A stretch of DNA of 64,000 nt from Cerioporus squamosus (lineage: Eukaryota > Basidiomycota > Agaricomycetes > Polyporales > Polyporaceae), in NCBI GenBank assembly GCA_022592435.1, contig JABYQS010000005.1, positions 186,001-250,000 on the forward strand, in the 5' to 3' direction. The position numbers and the translations under genes are program-made. The notes beneath the pieces are model-generated. The model was not told the DNA's origin and made no database searches. It saw only the letters and a list, made by a program, of their open reading frames with translations. This document shows positions 11,701 to 23,663 of this stretch, piece after piece (positions within the stretch are counted from its first letter, which is position 1; each line of letters begins with the position of its first letter).

Positions 11701-12387
11701 GGTCCTAATCACCTGGAACCACACCGGGTTCCAGGCTACGGAGATGGATGACTTCTCGCTTCCGGAAGACGGTATGACGGCATCTAGGTACGTAAGGAAA
11801 AAGAGGTTATTGCTGTGCGCGGGTGCATATGCGAAAGACCATCTGAGGTACCGACATACCGGTATCACGTCCTCGCGAACCCAGAAGAGGCGGTCCAAGG
11901 ATAGGGCTGCGAAGCATCACATATAGTGGTACTTATTAGCAGTCCTGAGGAGTCTATCGGCTTCGATCGGCAGCATCGATTGTCCACGAGCTCTCACATG
12001 AGAGCTGCGCACCTCGGCTTGTTCACTTGAGACAGAAGCTAGGTCTTTGTCAGCCGACGAACCTCGAGTATCGCGGGCGTGTCCAGGACCTTTACGACAT
12101 CCGTGCAACTACTGGTGCAGGAATCATATAATTCCTAGAACAGGACGTTACTTCACAATACACGTTGCAGGTACCCGGAGCTAAAGCGGAGGGATCGTCG
12201 AATAAAGGCATATGGACGCGGATACACCGGATGTCGATGAAAGGTTGCGACGGCAGGAGGCACACGAGGAAGTAGGGTGAGGCGAACTGGGTGAATGTAT
12301 ATGTCTTGGCCTGATTAAAGGTCAAATTGGTTCAGCCGTCCGGATACCGACATGGATTACGCACCTCAGGCCCGCACTACTTCGCGG
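8742..12387. other. Gene-poor stretch, possible decayed sequence
   Basis: No confident gene is seen. Frames such as 9819-10226 (+), 10728-11171 (-) and 11227-11751 (+) are open, but their compositions look random and they contain no domain. Isolated CXXC strings on the minus strand near 10.5 kb (SACSGC) and a degenerate GVPRGSF string near 9.6 kb hint at old zinc-cluster relics; neither keeps enough of the pattern to annotate. No transposon termini were recognised. Confidence 0.4.
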
Positions 12388-13643
12388 CTAGCTTTGTTTG
12401 TCTGGCGAAGCGGCCATGCAGACATCCCACCAGCTCCTCCTGGCGGGAGTCCTCGGCGCAGAACCGGCCGCCTCGCTCACTCTTACACGATCCGAAGATG
12501 TGGAGAGCGGGGTTTGCAAGGCTGTACTCTCAAGCTGCGAATGATCGAGGATCAGCCCTTGCTCGCTGACGACGCCAATGAGAAGACCGATCAGGATGCG
12601 CCTGTCAACGACAAAGAAATGAGGGCTTACTGCGCGCTGACGATACCCACGACGCCATCTTGAGAAGCAGAAGACGGTTCGCGGACGGGACATCTGCCAA
12701 CGGAAGCTGTCTCCTCGGATTCGCGACGGCCAGCCGGCCAACCGACAGCTCGTTCACACACCATCTCCCTTCGTAGGCATCGAAGACACGAAGACGCTCC
12801 TAGGACGTCTAAACAGGCGACTGATCGAGAGAATTTGTGAGACTCTAGGGATGCGACAATGCGCCGACAAATGGTACCTTTCTTATCCGCGCATGCATTG
12901 CATGCGCACCACTTCCCACTCTGCTTCGTGGGGATAGGGGGAGGTGTGCCGAACCTGCTCGGAAGAGTATCCGCAGGACCTTTGTCCGGAAGGGCAGACA
13001 TATCAAGGACGCTCGTCCTCGCGGGAGGTCTAGGAAGACGGACGTTGCTTAGGCTCAGTGGATATGTGGCGGGAAGGATCGAGGGGCCGTAGGATGACGT
13101 CTCATTGGACGTGCGAGACAAGATCCCGTGTAGACCAGGCTGCTGAGGACCGGTGACGTTCGGCTTCCCTACTGCTCGATTGTGGCGCATTGATAAGCCG
13201 TCAGAAGATGTGGAACCTTGCGACTCACCGGAGAGGAATGAACAAGAGAGGCTCTTCTCAATACACCTCGGACAAGGACCGGAGGGGTCCCGTGAGCATC
13301 GTGTCTTGGACCTGGTGCTGAGAAGCGGTGTGAGCGGTCCGTCGATGAATGAGAATGAGGAGCTTACCAGGCGCTGCAGCATCTCTTCGAACGAGGGGTG
13401 GGCGGCCTACGAGGCTTACCACTGGTGTTGCGAACCTGACAGGTTCCGTCGGGTCGTTCACAAACTGTGTCGTCTTTCAAGCATCTCAAACACGAAGGCA
13501 TCCCCGGGACGTCGACACACTTGGCTGAGAGACTCGAGAGTGTCAGGGCAAATGAAGAGCAGAGCGCGGCGAAGCGCATTCGTACCTCTCCTCCTGTGGC
13601 ACCTGATGCACGCAGGTGTTGAACGCTGATGCTTCTTCAGCAT
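12388..13643 (-). CDS. Zinc-cluster protein with three Zn(II)2Cys6 clusters, family member ZC2
   Basis: Exons 13643-13586, 13524-13368, 13317-13229, 13171-12878 and 12820 onward join in phase. Cluster A (Cys 12, 15, 22, 31, 34, 41; CIRCHRRRAKC, CLRC) and cluster B (Cys 69, 72, 79, 87, 90, 97; CSACTRSKTRC, CPRCIEKSLSC) match the family, including the intron in the codon of Cys72. Instead of ending, the frame continues through a serine-proline linker into a third, A-type cluster (Cys 192, 195, 202, 211, 214, 221; CNACADKKVAC, CLRC) with the usual phase-1 intron. The last 80 or so residues end RRSWWDVCMAASPDKQS, the family tail. The exon join between about 12660 and 12500 is uncertain, and a second B-type cluster seems missing there. 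It may be one fused gene, or two adjacent genes of which the second lost cluster B; its own ATG could be near 13003. Confidence 0.6.
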
Positions 13644-15042
13644 GAGGTGGAAGGTGGGGGAACGGCAAGGGATGATACACATGTCGAGCATCGGTACACT
13701 TAGCGAGGAAGGGTGGCTGACAACATGGCAGAGGGGCTGCCAGTAGCAGGCGGGAATGGAATCGAGGATCATAGCAACGCACCAGATGCATTTGCAACAT
13801 GAGCTCTCTCAAGAAGACGCAGATGAGTCGCATCGCCCACCAGAACTGTCCAAATATGCGGGTAGGTTTCCGAGTCCACGCAAGACATGGGTGTTCGAGT
13901 CGTTCAACTACATGGGTGTTCAGGTCGTCCAACTTAAGCCGTCAATATGCCTGGTTGCGGCTGTTGCGTGCCTCTTCATTGCTCTTTAAAAGCCGCTACA
14001 GTGTTGGAGAGCACTCGGCCTCAGGTTAAAAAAGAGTTCAGGTAGAGTCAGACTCAGAGCGAGACGCAAGCAGCGACTCGGAGTGGCAAGGGAGACGCTC
14101 GCTGGCAGGCCAGTGTGACGAGTCTGGACGCGATCACATGATTGTTGTCACGACTCACGCCCTCCGAGTCCGGAAGACTCGGAAGACTCCGACTCGGAAG
14201 CTCGGACTTCAATCGTTGTTCAATCGAGTTACGAGTACACTTAGAGGGGGTACTTTCTCTGCAAGTTCTACTAGTATAGGATGAATGGGTTTAGTTCACT
14301 CCGCACCATCAATGCGGTCGCAAATAGACTATGCATTGCATCAATTTGGTACCTATGCCGTTGGCAGGCAGAGTACTAGGCGGGACCGGGAGTATCCCCG
14401 TAGATCGGGATACTCTCGAAGCCGAGAACCAGGTGATGACTCGGAAGAGACACTCACTGATGTGTGCCGGTGAAAATATATCCTGACAACATGGCGCGTG
14501 GCACGGTCATCGATCCAAAGCCTCATGTTAGCCACATGCCGGTGATCTGTACAATGGCATGCGGAACGCAACAAGCAAGGCATCTTGGAAGGTAGTCAGA
14601 CCACACAGAAGCATGAAACACTCATGGAACTCAAACCCTTCCGGTACTTGGTGGTTGCTTGGTAGCTAGTTACCCTCAGGTCCATCAACCGTCAATAATC
14701 CCTAAACATCCTCAAACAAATGACGATTGTGATCACAGTGACCCCTGGGTGGCAGTACGAAAGCAAAGTAGCGTCGGCTGGCTGATGCAAAGGCAAAAGC
14801 GTCATAATTGCTGACTAACGACGAGGACTACCATCAGGGTGCTTACTGGACTTTCGGAGTTTGAACATGACTATTATGGTTGAAAGAGCCGAGGAGCCGC
14901 AGATAAGACAAGATCTAATCCCATAGATCTCGCCCTCTGCCCACTTGGCCGCCACAGCCTTTGGCTTCCCGTTCTGTCAGCAGTTCGATATCGACCACGA
15001 CGACGACTACCACTACACGCGTCTGCCGATAGCTTTGCCACC
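13644..15042. other. Intergenic region upstream of CRM1 with repeated short motifs
   Basis: Around 14.04-14.23 kb the octamer-like strings GACTCGGA and CTCCGAGT recur in both orientations. A perfect 9-bp hairpin lies at 14390-14415. No coding gene is supported. The last 100 bp before 15043 would hold the CRM1 promoter. Confidence 0.4.
14390..14415. repeat. Short perfect inverted repeat
   Basis: GAGTATCCC at 14390-14398 faces GGGATACTC at 14407-14415 across an 8-base loop. It lies in a non-coding stretch; no role can be assigned. Confidence 0.5.
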
Positions 15043-18000
15043 ATGGAGGTACGCCTAGCCCATCATGCTTCCCACCAGCATTCCAGACTCACCGTGTCTC
15101 AGGGCATACTCGACTTCTCGAAAGAGTTCGATGTCGCGCTCATGGACAGGGTGGTGATGGCATTTTACTCGGGTGCTGGCCAAGAGGTGCGTGGTACTGC
15201 TATGGCAGTGTGCTCTGTGTCTTATACTGTTTGCTCCACGCTTCAGCAACAATTGGCGCAGCAAGTCTTGACCCAATTCCAAGAGAACCCGGAGGCATGG
15301 ACCAGGGTCCCTGATGTTCTTGAACGCTCGTCCTTTCCGCAGACCAAGGTGTGTTTGCTTATTCTCCTGCTGTGCTACTGGTCCTAAGCTGCTGTAGTAC
15401 ATTGGGTTGCAAATCCTGGAGAAACTGATCTTGACGAGGTGGAAGTCTCTTCCGGAGGGTCAACGGCAAGGTGCGCGTCGACCTAGTGGCTCACAAGCAT
15501 GGACTCTTACCCCCTAACGCCTCAGGGATTCGCAATTTCGTTGTGGGCATCACGGTGAAGGTATCTTCGGATGAGGCGACGATGCGGAGGGAGAAGACGT
15601 ACTTGAACAAGTTGAACCTGGCGCTCGTTCAGGTGCGTCCCTGCCAATCATCATTCACCCACTCCATCTCACCCGCATGACGCGCTTTCATAGATACTGA
15701 AACAAGAGTGGCCACACAACTGGCCAACATTCATCCCCGAGCTCGTCGAGTCGTCGAAGACCAACTTGTCCCTCTGTGAAAACAACATGGTCATTCTCAA
15801 GCTCCTGTCCGAGGAAATCTTCGACTACTCTGCGGAGCAGATGACACAAGCGAAGGTCAAAAACTTGAAGAACCAGATGTGCGGCGAGTTCTCAGAGATC
15901 TTTAAGCTCTGCTCGGAGATTCTCGAAGAGGCGCAGAAGACATCTCTCATTAGGGCGACTCTGGAGACGCTTCTGAGGTTCCTCAACTGGATCCCCTTGG
16001 GGTACATCTTTGAAACCACTATTATCGACCTTTTGTTGAACCGGGTGAGTGCTGTATGTCACATGCCTATAGTCGTATGTCTAAGTCCGTGCTGGCTTCA
16101 GTTCCTGGAGGCGCCAGATTTCCGAAACGTCACGCTCAAGTGCTTAGCTGAGATCGCTGCACTGAACGTTGGCCCGGAATACGACCCCAAGTTCGTCATC
16201 CTTTTTGCCATGGTCATGACTTCCGTGAACCGTATGATTCCCCCGAGCACCAACATCGCCCAGGCGTACGCGAACGCAGGTGATGCCGGTCAAGAGCTCG
16301 TCCTCAACCTTGCCCTCTTCCTGTCCAACTTCCTGTCCAACCACCTCCGCGCTGTCGAAACTGACGCTAATCGCGATGTCCTTCTGAACGCGCATCTGTA
16401 CATGGTGAAGATATCGCAAGTCGACGAGCGGGAGATCTTCAAAATCTGCCTGGAGTATTGGTTGAAGCTGGTCGCTGAGCTGTACGAGGAGATCCAGAGC
16501 CTACCAATAGGCGACAGCGGCTTGCTCATGGGGCTTAGCTTGGGGAGCGGCAGCAGTGTGCTCAACGGTGTCTCACTGCGGAAGAACATCTACAGCGACG
16601 TGCTCTCCAACCTCCGATTGGTTGTCATCGAGAAGATGGTCAAGCCTGAGGAGGTACGTTTCTTCCCGTCTCTGTGCTTTACCGTGTATGATGCTCATCG
16701 TTCGTGCACAGGTGTTGATCGTCGAAAATGAGGAGGGAGAGATTGTTCGCGAATTCATGAAGGAGAGCGACACCATTGTTCTCTACAAGTCGATGCGCGA
16801 GCTCCTTGTATACCTCACCCACTTGGACGTTGCCGACACGGAGAGCATCTTGACGGAGAAGCTCTCGAAGCAGGTAGATGGGTCGGAGTGGTCATGGCAG
16901 AACTTGAACACGCTCTGCTGGGCAATTGGTTCGATCTCTGGAGCAATGAGTATGTGGTCTACCATTCGCTTTCGACTCCCCTGCTGACATGTTACACAGA
17001 TGAAGAGACGGAGAAACGCTTCTTGGTCACCGTCATCAAGGACCTCCTAGGGTTGTGTGAGATCAAGCGAGGGAAGGACAACAAGGCCGTCGTCGCGTCA
17101 GACATCATGTACATCGTCGGCCAATATCCTCGCTTCCTCAAAGCGCATTGGAAGTTCTTGAAGACCGTAGTCAACAAGCTTTTCGAGTTCATGCATGAGA
17201 CGCACGAAGGTACGACTTGGTATATTGGCTTGCGAGAGCTGTGCTCACGGTATTGTAACAGGTGTGCAAGACATGGCTTGCGACACCTTCATCAAGATCG
17301 CGCAGAAGTGCCGGCGTCATTTCGTTATGCAGCAGTCAGGAGAGTCCGAACCGTTCGTGGACGAGATCCTCCGGCTGCTGCACAGGATCACCGTCGACTT
17401 GTCACCTCAGCAGGTACGTTGTGACCCGACTCTGCCTTGTACCAGTCTTGCTCACGTTGTGTCTTGATAGGTGCATACCTTTTACGAGGCCGTCGGCTAC
17501 ATGATCTCTGCGCAGCCCAACAAGCCGCAGCAAGAGAAGCTGATCGCAAAACTCATGGAGCTGCCGAACAACGCAGTATGTATCTTGTCTGTCCACTGTC
17601 CAATCCCATGCTCATTGATGGCTGACTCTTCTGCAGTGGGATTCGCTGATGGCGCAAGCAGCCCAGAACATGGACGTCCTGAGCAGCATAGACAACATCA
17701 AGATCTTGTCCAACGTCTTGAAGACCAATGTATCAGCATGCACATCCATCGGAACGTTCTACTTGCCGCAGATTGGTCGGATATTCTTGGACATGCTCGG
17801 CCTCTACAAGGCTGTCAGTGGGATCATCAGCGAGACAGTTGCTCGTGAAGGTACGTGTTCCCCTCGGTGATGACTCCATTGAGCGCTGCTCACCCATCCT
17901 AGGCCTCATTGCGACGAAGACGCCGAAAGTCCGGCAGCTGCGTACTATCAAAAAGGAGATCCTGAAGCTTATGGAGACGTTCATCAAGAAGTCGGAGGAC

Positions 18001-19141
18001 CTCGAGACTGTCAACAACAACTTCATGCCGCCCTTCCTGGACGCGATCCTCGGCGATTACAACCGTAACGTTCCAGCGGCTCGGGACGCCGAGGTGCTCA
18101 ATGTGATGGCCACGATCATTGGCCGCCTTGGGGTGCGTGGTCTTGCGTAAATACCTAACGGAATGGAGTGATAACCTTTTTCCAGCCTCTGCTCACGCCA
18201 CAAGTTCCCGCTATCCTGGACGCTGTGTTCGAGCCTACGTTGAACATGATCAACCAGGACTTTGCGGAGTTCCCAGAACACCGTGTGGGCTTCTTCAAGC
18301 TCCTGCGTGCGATCAACCTGAACTGCTTCCCTGGTGCGTCTCTCTGTCCGTGAACTGGACTTATCTTGCTCATCGTCGGTTTAGCGCTGTTGACCCTCCC
18401 TCCACCGCAATTCAAGCTGTTCATGGACAGCATCATCTGGGCCATCAAGCACACGATGCGTGACATCGCGGAGACGGGTCTGAACTGTAGGTCTCCTAGG
18501 ACCGTAACATTTCGGATAGTTTTATTAACCCTTGATTGCAGTGTGCCTGGAAGTCGTCAACAACTTCGCGGGCGCGGATCCCGCGGTAGCTAACGCCTTC
18601 TTCCAACAATATTTCCTGAGCATCATGCAGGATATCTTCTACGTCCTCACGGATACGGACCACAAGAGCGGCTTCAAGCTCCAGTCGATGCTCCTTGCAC
18701 GGATGTTCCAGCTGGTGGAGACGAACCAGATCACCGTCCCGCTCTTCGACCCCGCGACCGTGCCCGATCCGAACGTCAGCAACGCGCTCTTCTTGCGCGA
18801 GTACACGGCGAACCTCCTGAAGTCGGCGTTCCCTCACGTGCAGAAGTGAGTGACGTCCTAGCGTCTGCACATGGACATCATCTGACCGAATCTTCAGTTC
18901 GCAGATTCAGACGTTCGTCGTCTGCCTGGGCGAGTTCCACAGCGACATCAATCGCTTCAAGCTCGCACTGCGCGACTTCCTCGTGCAGCTCAAGGAGTTC
19001 TCTGGGGACAATGCGGACCTATTCTTGGAGGAGAAGGAGGCCGAGGCGCAGCGCAAAGCACAGGAGGAGCGCGAAGCGGCGATGCGCATCCCGGGAATGC
19101 TCAAGCCGTCGCAGCTCGAGGACAAGGACGAAGACATCTAA
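15043..19141 (+). CDS. CRM1: Exportin-1 (CRM1), nuclear export receptor
   Basis: Seventeen exons can be read: 15043-15048, 15103-15186, 15247-15348, 15398-15470, 15526-15632, 15694-16044, 16102-16653, 16712-16949, 17000-17209, 17262-17413, 17471-17575, 17637-17850, 17903-18132, 18186-18333, 18385-18486, 18542-18845 and 18898-19141. All phases agree and give 1073 residues, the normal length. The HEAT-repeat receptor binds RanGTP and leucine-rich export signals and carries cargo out of the nucleus. Signature strings include [51 protein letters not shown] and [20 protein letters not shown]. Cys524 in [15 protein letters not shown] matches the cysteine attacked by leptomycin B in human and fission yeast CRM1, so sensitivity is expected. 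The first exon holds only two codons. It is the only large housekeeping gene within the zinc-cluster region. Confidence 0.97.
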
Positions 19142-21311
19142 TGGACAGGCGCGCCGCATGACTTATCTTGTCACTGTATGATAGACATTCTTTCGCGTTC
19201 CCGCTTCATTGTTGTGCGACAATCCCCCCTTGGTCCCTAGCTCGCTACCCCTACCCCTACCCCATGCACTTTGCCTTCCCCTTCCCCTGTCCGCATTGTC
19301 GCTCGACTACATACATACAATCGTCGTGCCGTTGGCTTGCTTCTTGTCTCGGTTTCTCGCGCGTATGTGTACCCTTGCTATCGCCCCTCGCTGTTCATCC
19401 GCATCTACCCACACATGTAACAATAGCTTACGACCAGAGGAATACGAAGAACGAAATAATGTATCGTATCGCTTGCTTCTCGCGTATGTGTCCGGGGGTG
19501 CCTCGGCCCTCGCTGAGGCTGTCGGAGACGAAAACGGTCGACGCGGGCAATCGCCCTCCGTCCGCGGGGTCGCACCCCATTGTGCGCGGGGCCCATGGGC
19601 CACTATTGTCGGACAATGCGGTCCCGCCGCCGGTGTCGAGGTTGAGCTTGTCCGCGCGCAGGCGAGCTCCGCGTCGTGGACCCGACTGGCTCGCGGGGTC
19701 CCTTCCATGCCGTCGCCCGCCGAGGGCCGAGCAGGGGGGAGTTGCTCTGGGTTGCTGCAGCACATTGTTCTGCAGCCTTCTGATCCAACGCTGTTCTGAT
19801 CCATCGGACACGTTTGTTCGCGGGCGAGGAAAGTTGTCATGGATTGGTGAACGGGGCACACTGGGAGCGATACTCGTTGATACCGCACCAGACAGATGTC
19901 GTCTGTCGCTAAGGGTTCGGTGGTTCTAAACGCACGAAACTCTGGATCTAAGGGTCCTGGCAGCGCTCGCGGCCCTTCACAGCGTTTCACATCCCCACAC
20001 GCTCTCACAGGGCACGGCTCGCCGTGGCCAGTAGCAACAGCTGCCGAGGCCCTGGTCGCGGCATCCCTTCAGAGTCCGAGTCCGAGTGCGAATCCGAGTG
20101 TGTGCGGTGGAAGTACACAGGCGGGAGAACGGATTATCCGCGGTGTATACACAGTACCGTGACAAAGGCCCGGAGGAGGAACGCCGGGATTCATGATGTA
20201 CGCCGGCGCGGGGTAAGTACACATTTTAGGTGGACAGATGCGATAGATTGCGCTAATTGCGACCGAGGTCCGCTCACTCCGGTCATCTGGTGCACCTGTC
20301 GCTGGCGTCGGATGCCAGGGGCGTTTGCCGGTGATCGACTGCTGGCGGTTGCGGGCGACCGTGGCGTGGCGGCCCGGAGCTGGCATCTCAGATACATTTC
20401 TGCTGCGACCGACAATGAATCGAGCGGCGAGTCCGACTGTACGTATGGGCCTGGCGACTATACGCGGGGCCTGGCAGCCATGTGCTCTGCGGGGTCGAGG
20501 CCTGTCCTAGTATGCAACGAGTGTCAGAACAGTCTTCTGGTGCTCGCCACTAGTGGCCGGGTGGGCTCTGAGATGGGCGCTGGAGTGTACGTGGGTCCTA
20601 ACGGGGCAACTTCCAAGTCGAGCATTGCCTGCGTGCACGACAGCCATGCCGCGCGGCCATGGGCTCATGTGCAGACTCCGACGCGCCGCGCTGACGAGCC
20701 AGAGCCATGTCCCTGAGGCCGCCCGGCAGGCCGTCTGCCTTTCCGCGCGGTTTTTTGGGTGACGTGAAACGCTAGAAGGCTGTCAGATGCGGGGAAGTAG
20801 AACCCCTGGCCAGGACACATGCATCCTCCAGCGTCCCGAGCGAGTGGCAGGCAGATCTACAGCGGGCGAGTCTGTTTTCGGCCATGAGACCCTCGTTCTC
20901 GCCCCCTCTATGGCCGGCGCGGCGTATGGGAGGAGCCTTCCGCACTGCGGGCGTGTGGGACGCGCCGACACGCGTAGTCGAGCAGAAGTTCCTGGGGTTG
21001 GGCCTCGTGGATCGTCGCTGGCGTGGCGGGTGTATACGCGGTGGAAATGAATATCTGGATATCAGGGAATGGAGAGAGCTTCTGTTCCGAGTACTGCGTG
21101 TTCTGACCGCATCTGCGCAACGAGTGGCAGGAGGCGGCAGGACCAGGCTGGCAAACGCGCGCTGGATGAACGCTGTGCCGGCTCGATCTCCATGGATCTG
21201 GGCAGGTCAGCGGCCGCTGCTGCACGGACGCTGCCGACACGCGCGATAGCATCTCAGCCACCTCTCTCACCACTCGCACTCGCACTCGCCTCCTCCGCCG
21301 TCCTTCTCGTC
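19142..21311. other. GC-rich intergenic stretch, no confident gene
   Basis: The 3' flank of CRM1 has a CCCCTA run near 19.25 kb. Long open frames exist on both strands (19307-20008 -, 19428-19859 -, 20024-20716 +), but they overlap each other in a GC-rich segment and show no domain. The plus frame starts with a TCCGAG hexamer run coding Ser-Glu repeats. The TMA20 promoter must lie in the last few hundred bases. Confidence 0.35.
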
Positions 21312-22116
21312 ATGTTCAAAAAGTGCGTCCGCGCGTCCTGCACGCCGCCGATCTGTTCCGCTGATGGCTCGACTGCCCAGGTTCCAGCCCTCCACCGACG
21401 TCTCGGGCCAGGTCAGCGTGAAGTCCTCCGTCCAGCGCAACATCCGCGCCAGCATCCTCTCCCAGTGGAAGATCAACCCGGAGACCTTCGAGCAGATATG
21501 GCCCAAGAAGGAGCCTCTCACCCTCGTCAAGTGGTCAGTCCCATCGCGTTTCTCGATCGCCGGAAGGCGATGAGCGAAGCTGTTCGTGCTGACCCCATCG
21601 CTTTCCTCCTTCTCTGTTCCCCTCCGCGCGCCCGTTCCCCCACTTAGCAGAGAACACATCTCCATCTACACTCTGCACGGCGAGCCGCTCTTCTTCCAGC
21701 ACTTTGATGGCCCTTTCTTCCCGACGCTCCGACTTCTCCACAAGTGTACGTCCCAGTGCCCCTCTGCCGAGCCGCCATCCCTGCCACCACTCTATCTGAC
21801 AGCGGGCGGCTTGCATCCATACAGACCCCTCCATTTTGCCCATGGTCAGGGTGGATCGGGGCGCCATCCGCTTCCTCCTCGCCGGGGCGCACATGATGTG
21901 TCCAGGCTTCACGTCCGCAGGCGGCTCTCTTCCCCCCGCCGATGCGGCGCTTCCCGCGAACACCCCGTCGCGATCCACGCAGAAGGCAAGGAGCACGCAG
22001 CAGGCATCGGCCTCACCAAGCTCGGCACGGAGGAGATCCGGAAAGTGAACAAGGGCGTGGGCGTCGAGACGGTGACGTATCTTGGGGACGACCTCTGGAA
22101 GATCCAACAGTTGTAG
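21312..22116 (+). CDS. TMA20: Translation machinery-associated protein TMA20/MCT-1 with a one-base frameshift
   Basis: Exons are 21312-21322, 21381-21533, 21648-21745 and 21825-22116. The protein matches MCT-1/Tma20, a ribosome-associated factor that works with DENR/Tma22 in 40S recycling and re-initiation. Seen in order: MFKKFQPSTDVSGQVSVKSS, an N-terminal domain with WPKKEPLTLVK, LFFQHFDGPFFPTLRLLHKY, and a PUA domain with VDRGAIRFLLAGAHMMCPGF and KVNKGVGVETVTYLGDDLW. The coding length is 554 nt, one short of a multiple of three. The break sits near 21965, where LPPADAALPANTP ends in one frame and VAIHAEGKEHAAG resumes in another at a run of four C. One missing C would restore the usual protein length (about 184 residues). 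Sequencing error is the simplest cause; a real mutation of an important gene is possible. Confidence 0.9.
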
Positions 22117-23129
22117 CGTTACGATGATGTACTAACAGAATGCCGGCCGATGGCCCCGTTGTATCAACAGTCGCCCACTGAAACGTCTCGCTGCCCCGTC
22201 GCATTCCGCAGTGCCGTAAGGAGCGCCCCTCTTCCCGCGACAGATGTCCCCAGACGCGCTCGTACGTGGCTTATTTGACCGCCCCCCTTGCGCATCTGTG
22301 CGATCTCCAGCGCATCGTCCGGGCACCCTCAATCGCCGCGCGCGTATAGGCGGGCATGCCGGCAAACAGCGGCAATTGCTCGGTACCTTTGCTTGACTCG
22401 GGTGGCGCCGATCGCCATTTTGCCTTCGGTATGTTCCTAATAACCCTGTGTTCTCATCAAAATCAGCCAGGGAACGCGCTTGTGCGCTTTGGGCCGGTCG
22501 CCCTGCCCCCGCATGCCGTCCCGGGCTCTGCTGCGTGCGGTGTCCGCGGAGGGCCCAAGTATCCCGATGCGGGGACATTGAACCTAACCGTTCTGGGCGA
22601 GCCACTGATTGGTGCAGTAGGTGCGCGGCGTGTGCGCGGTGCGAAGCCTGGGCCGCGTTTGCCCAGCGGAGGTGACGCTTTCTGCCCGTACGGGAGCAGG
22701 CACCTTTGTGGCGGAGTTACACGCAGCTGCCAGAGCGAAGGCGAGAAGCGCAACGCCACCGTTCTCGCCCGTCCCGACGGCGGGAGGGGCCAATGGCCAC
22801 CCGCTCGGCCATCGTCATCACCAGGAGCCCGGGGGCTTCCATGCGAATCTGGGATCTGTGCACTATGGCGATGGACGCCCGGCCTGCAGTCTCCCACCAC
22901 GTACGTGACCGCCCTGCGTAGCCCTCTTCGGCGAAGATCATATCAAAGAATCCGCGGGGGTCCCGCCTCGGCGCTGCGTCGCTGCGTCAATGAGAATAAA
23001 TATCGACCCTGCTCTGACGCATTTCCCCCCAGCTCACCATCCTCCCTCCCGTCCGTGGGGACAAGGTCTCTGGCTGGCCCTGACACTCCGACCCTTCGTC
23101 CTCCTGATCCCCCAGACCCACGCTGCGAT
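22117..23129. other. GC-rich stretch upstream of ZC3, possible relic
   Basis: A frame open from 22356 reads in phase into the first exon of ZC3, but nothing in it resembles a domain. Another frame near 22448-22675 is unusually cysteine-rich (RPGLCCVRC, later CSRCAACARC), roughly like a decayed double zinc cluster with wrong spacing. I do not annotate a gene here. Confidence 0.3.
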
Positions 23130-23663
23130 ATGGCAAAAGGCAAGGCCTGCCGGGAGTGCAGCTACCGCAAAGGTGCGTTCCTTCCGACGCTCGGGTAGAC
23201 CTACGCTGACAGCCGTCGTCGGTACGCAGTCAAGTGCATCTTCCCCGAGGGCACCACCAGCTGCGAGGAGTGCACGAAAAGAGACACCCCGTGCGTGCGG
23301 CGGACGCACGGCGCGAACTCACAGAACGGCCCCTGCGACGGCTGGTACGTACAAGCCGCCAGCCTGCGATCCTCTTAGGTTCCCGTCCGCGCGATGCTGA
23401 CTCGGATTCTGTCCACCCCACAGCAAAAAAGGCCACTTCGGCTGCGAGTGGTCGGGCAACGGCCCATGCCTGCATTGTGCTCGCACGGGCGCGGTGTGCA
23501 CGCTGTCTGGCGGAGGTAAGCTCTGACTGCACCTTTGACGGGTGATGTGCACGACGCTGACGCCTCGCATCGCGTGATAGACAGCCCGCCGCCGTCAAGC
23601 CCGTCGTCGGACGGGGTGGCGTCCCCATCCCGGGGACGCTTCTTCGACATCGTGCTCAACTAG
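23130..23663 (+). CDS. Double Zn(II)2Cys6 cluster protein, family member ZC3 (shortest)
   Basis: Exons 23130-23172, 23230-23344, 23424-23515 and 23581-23663 give 110 residues. I chose the ATG at 23130 because other members also have a short basic lead before the first cysteine. Cluster A: Cys 7, 10, 17, 26, 29, 36 (CRECSYRKVKC, CEEC). Cluster B: Cys 50, 53, 60, 68, 71, 78 (CDGCKKGHFGC, CLHC). The Cys53 codon is split by intron 2 as TG|C, and introns 1 and 3 sit at the family positions in phase 1. The tail is very short and ends GRFFDIVLN, with FF in place of the usual WW. Only two zinc clusters and a serine-proline linker are present, so it lacks any evident activation domain. DNA binding, possibly as a competitor of larger factors, is inference. 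Confidence 0.75.

Noticed and set aside
20024..20716. 230-codon open frame with several CXXC pairs
   Set aside because: Spacing does not fit any zinc motif, composition reflects GC-rich simple sequence, and other frames are equally open.
22448..22675. Cysteine-rich frame, possible further zinc-cluster copy
   Set aside because: The cysteine spacing is wrong and there are no family introns or tail; too weak to call even a relic.
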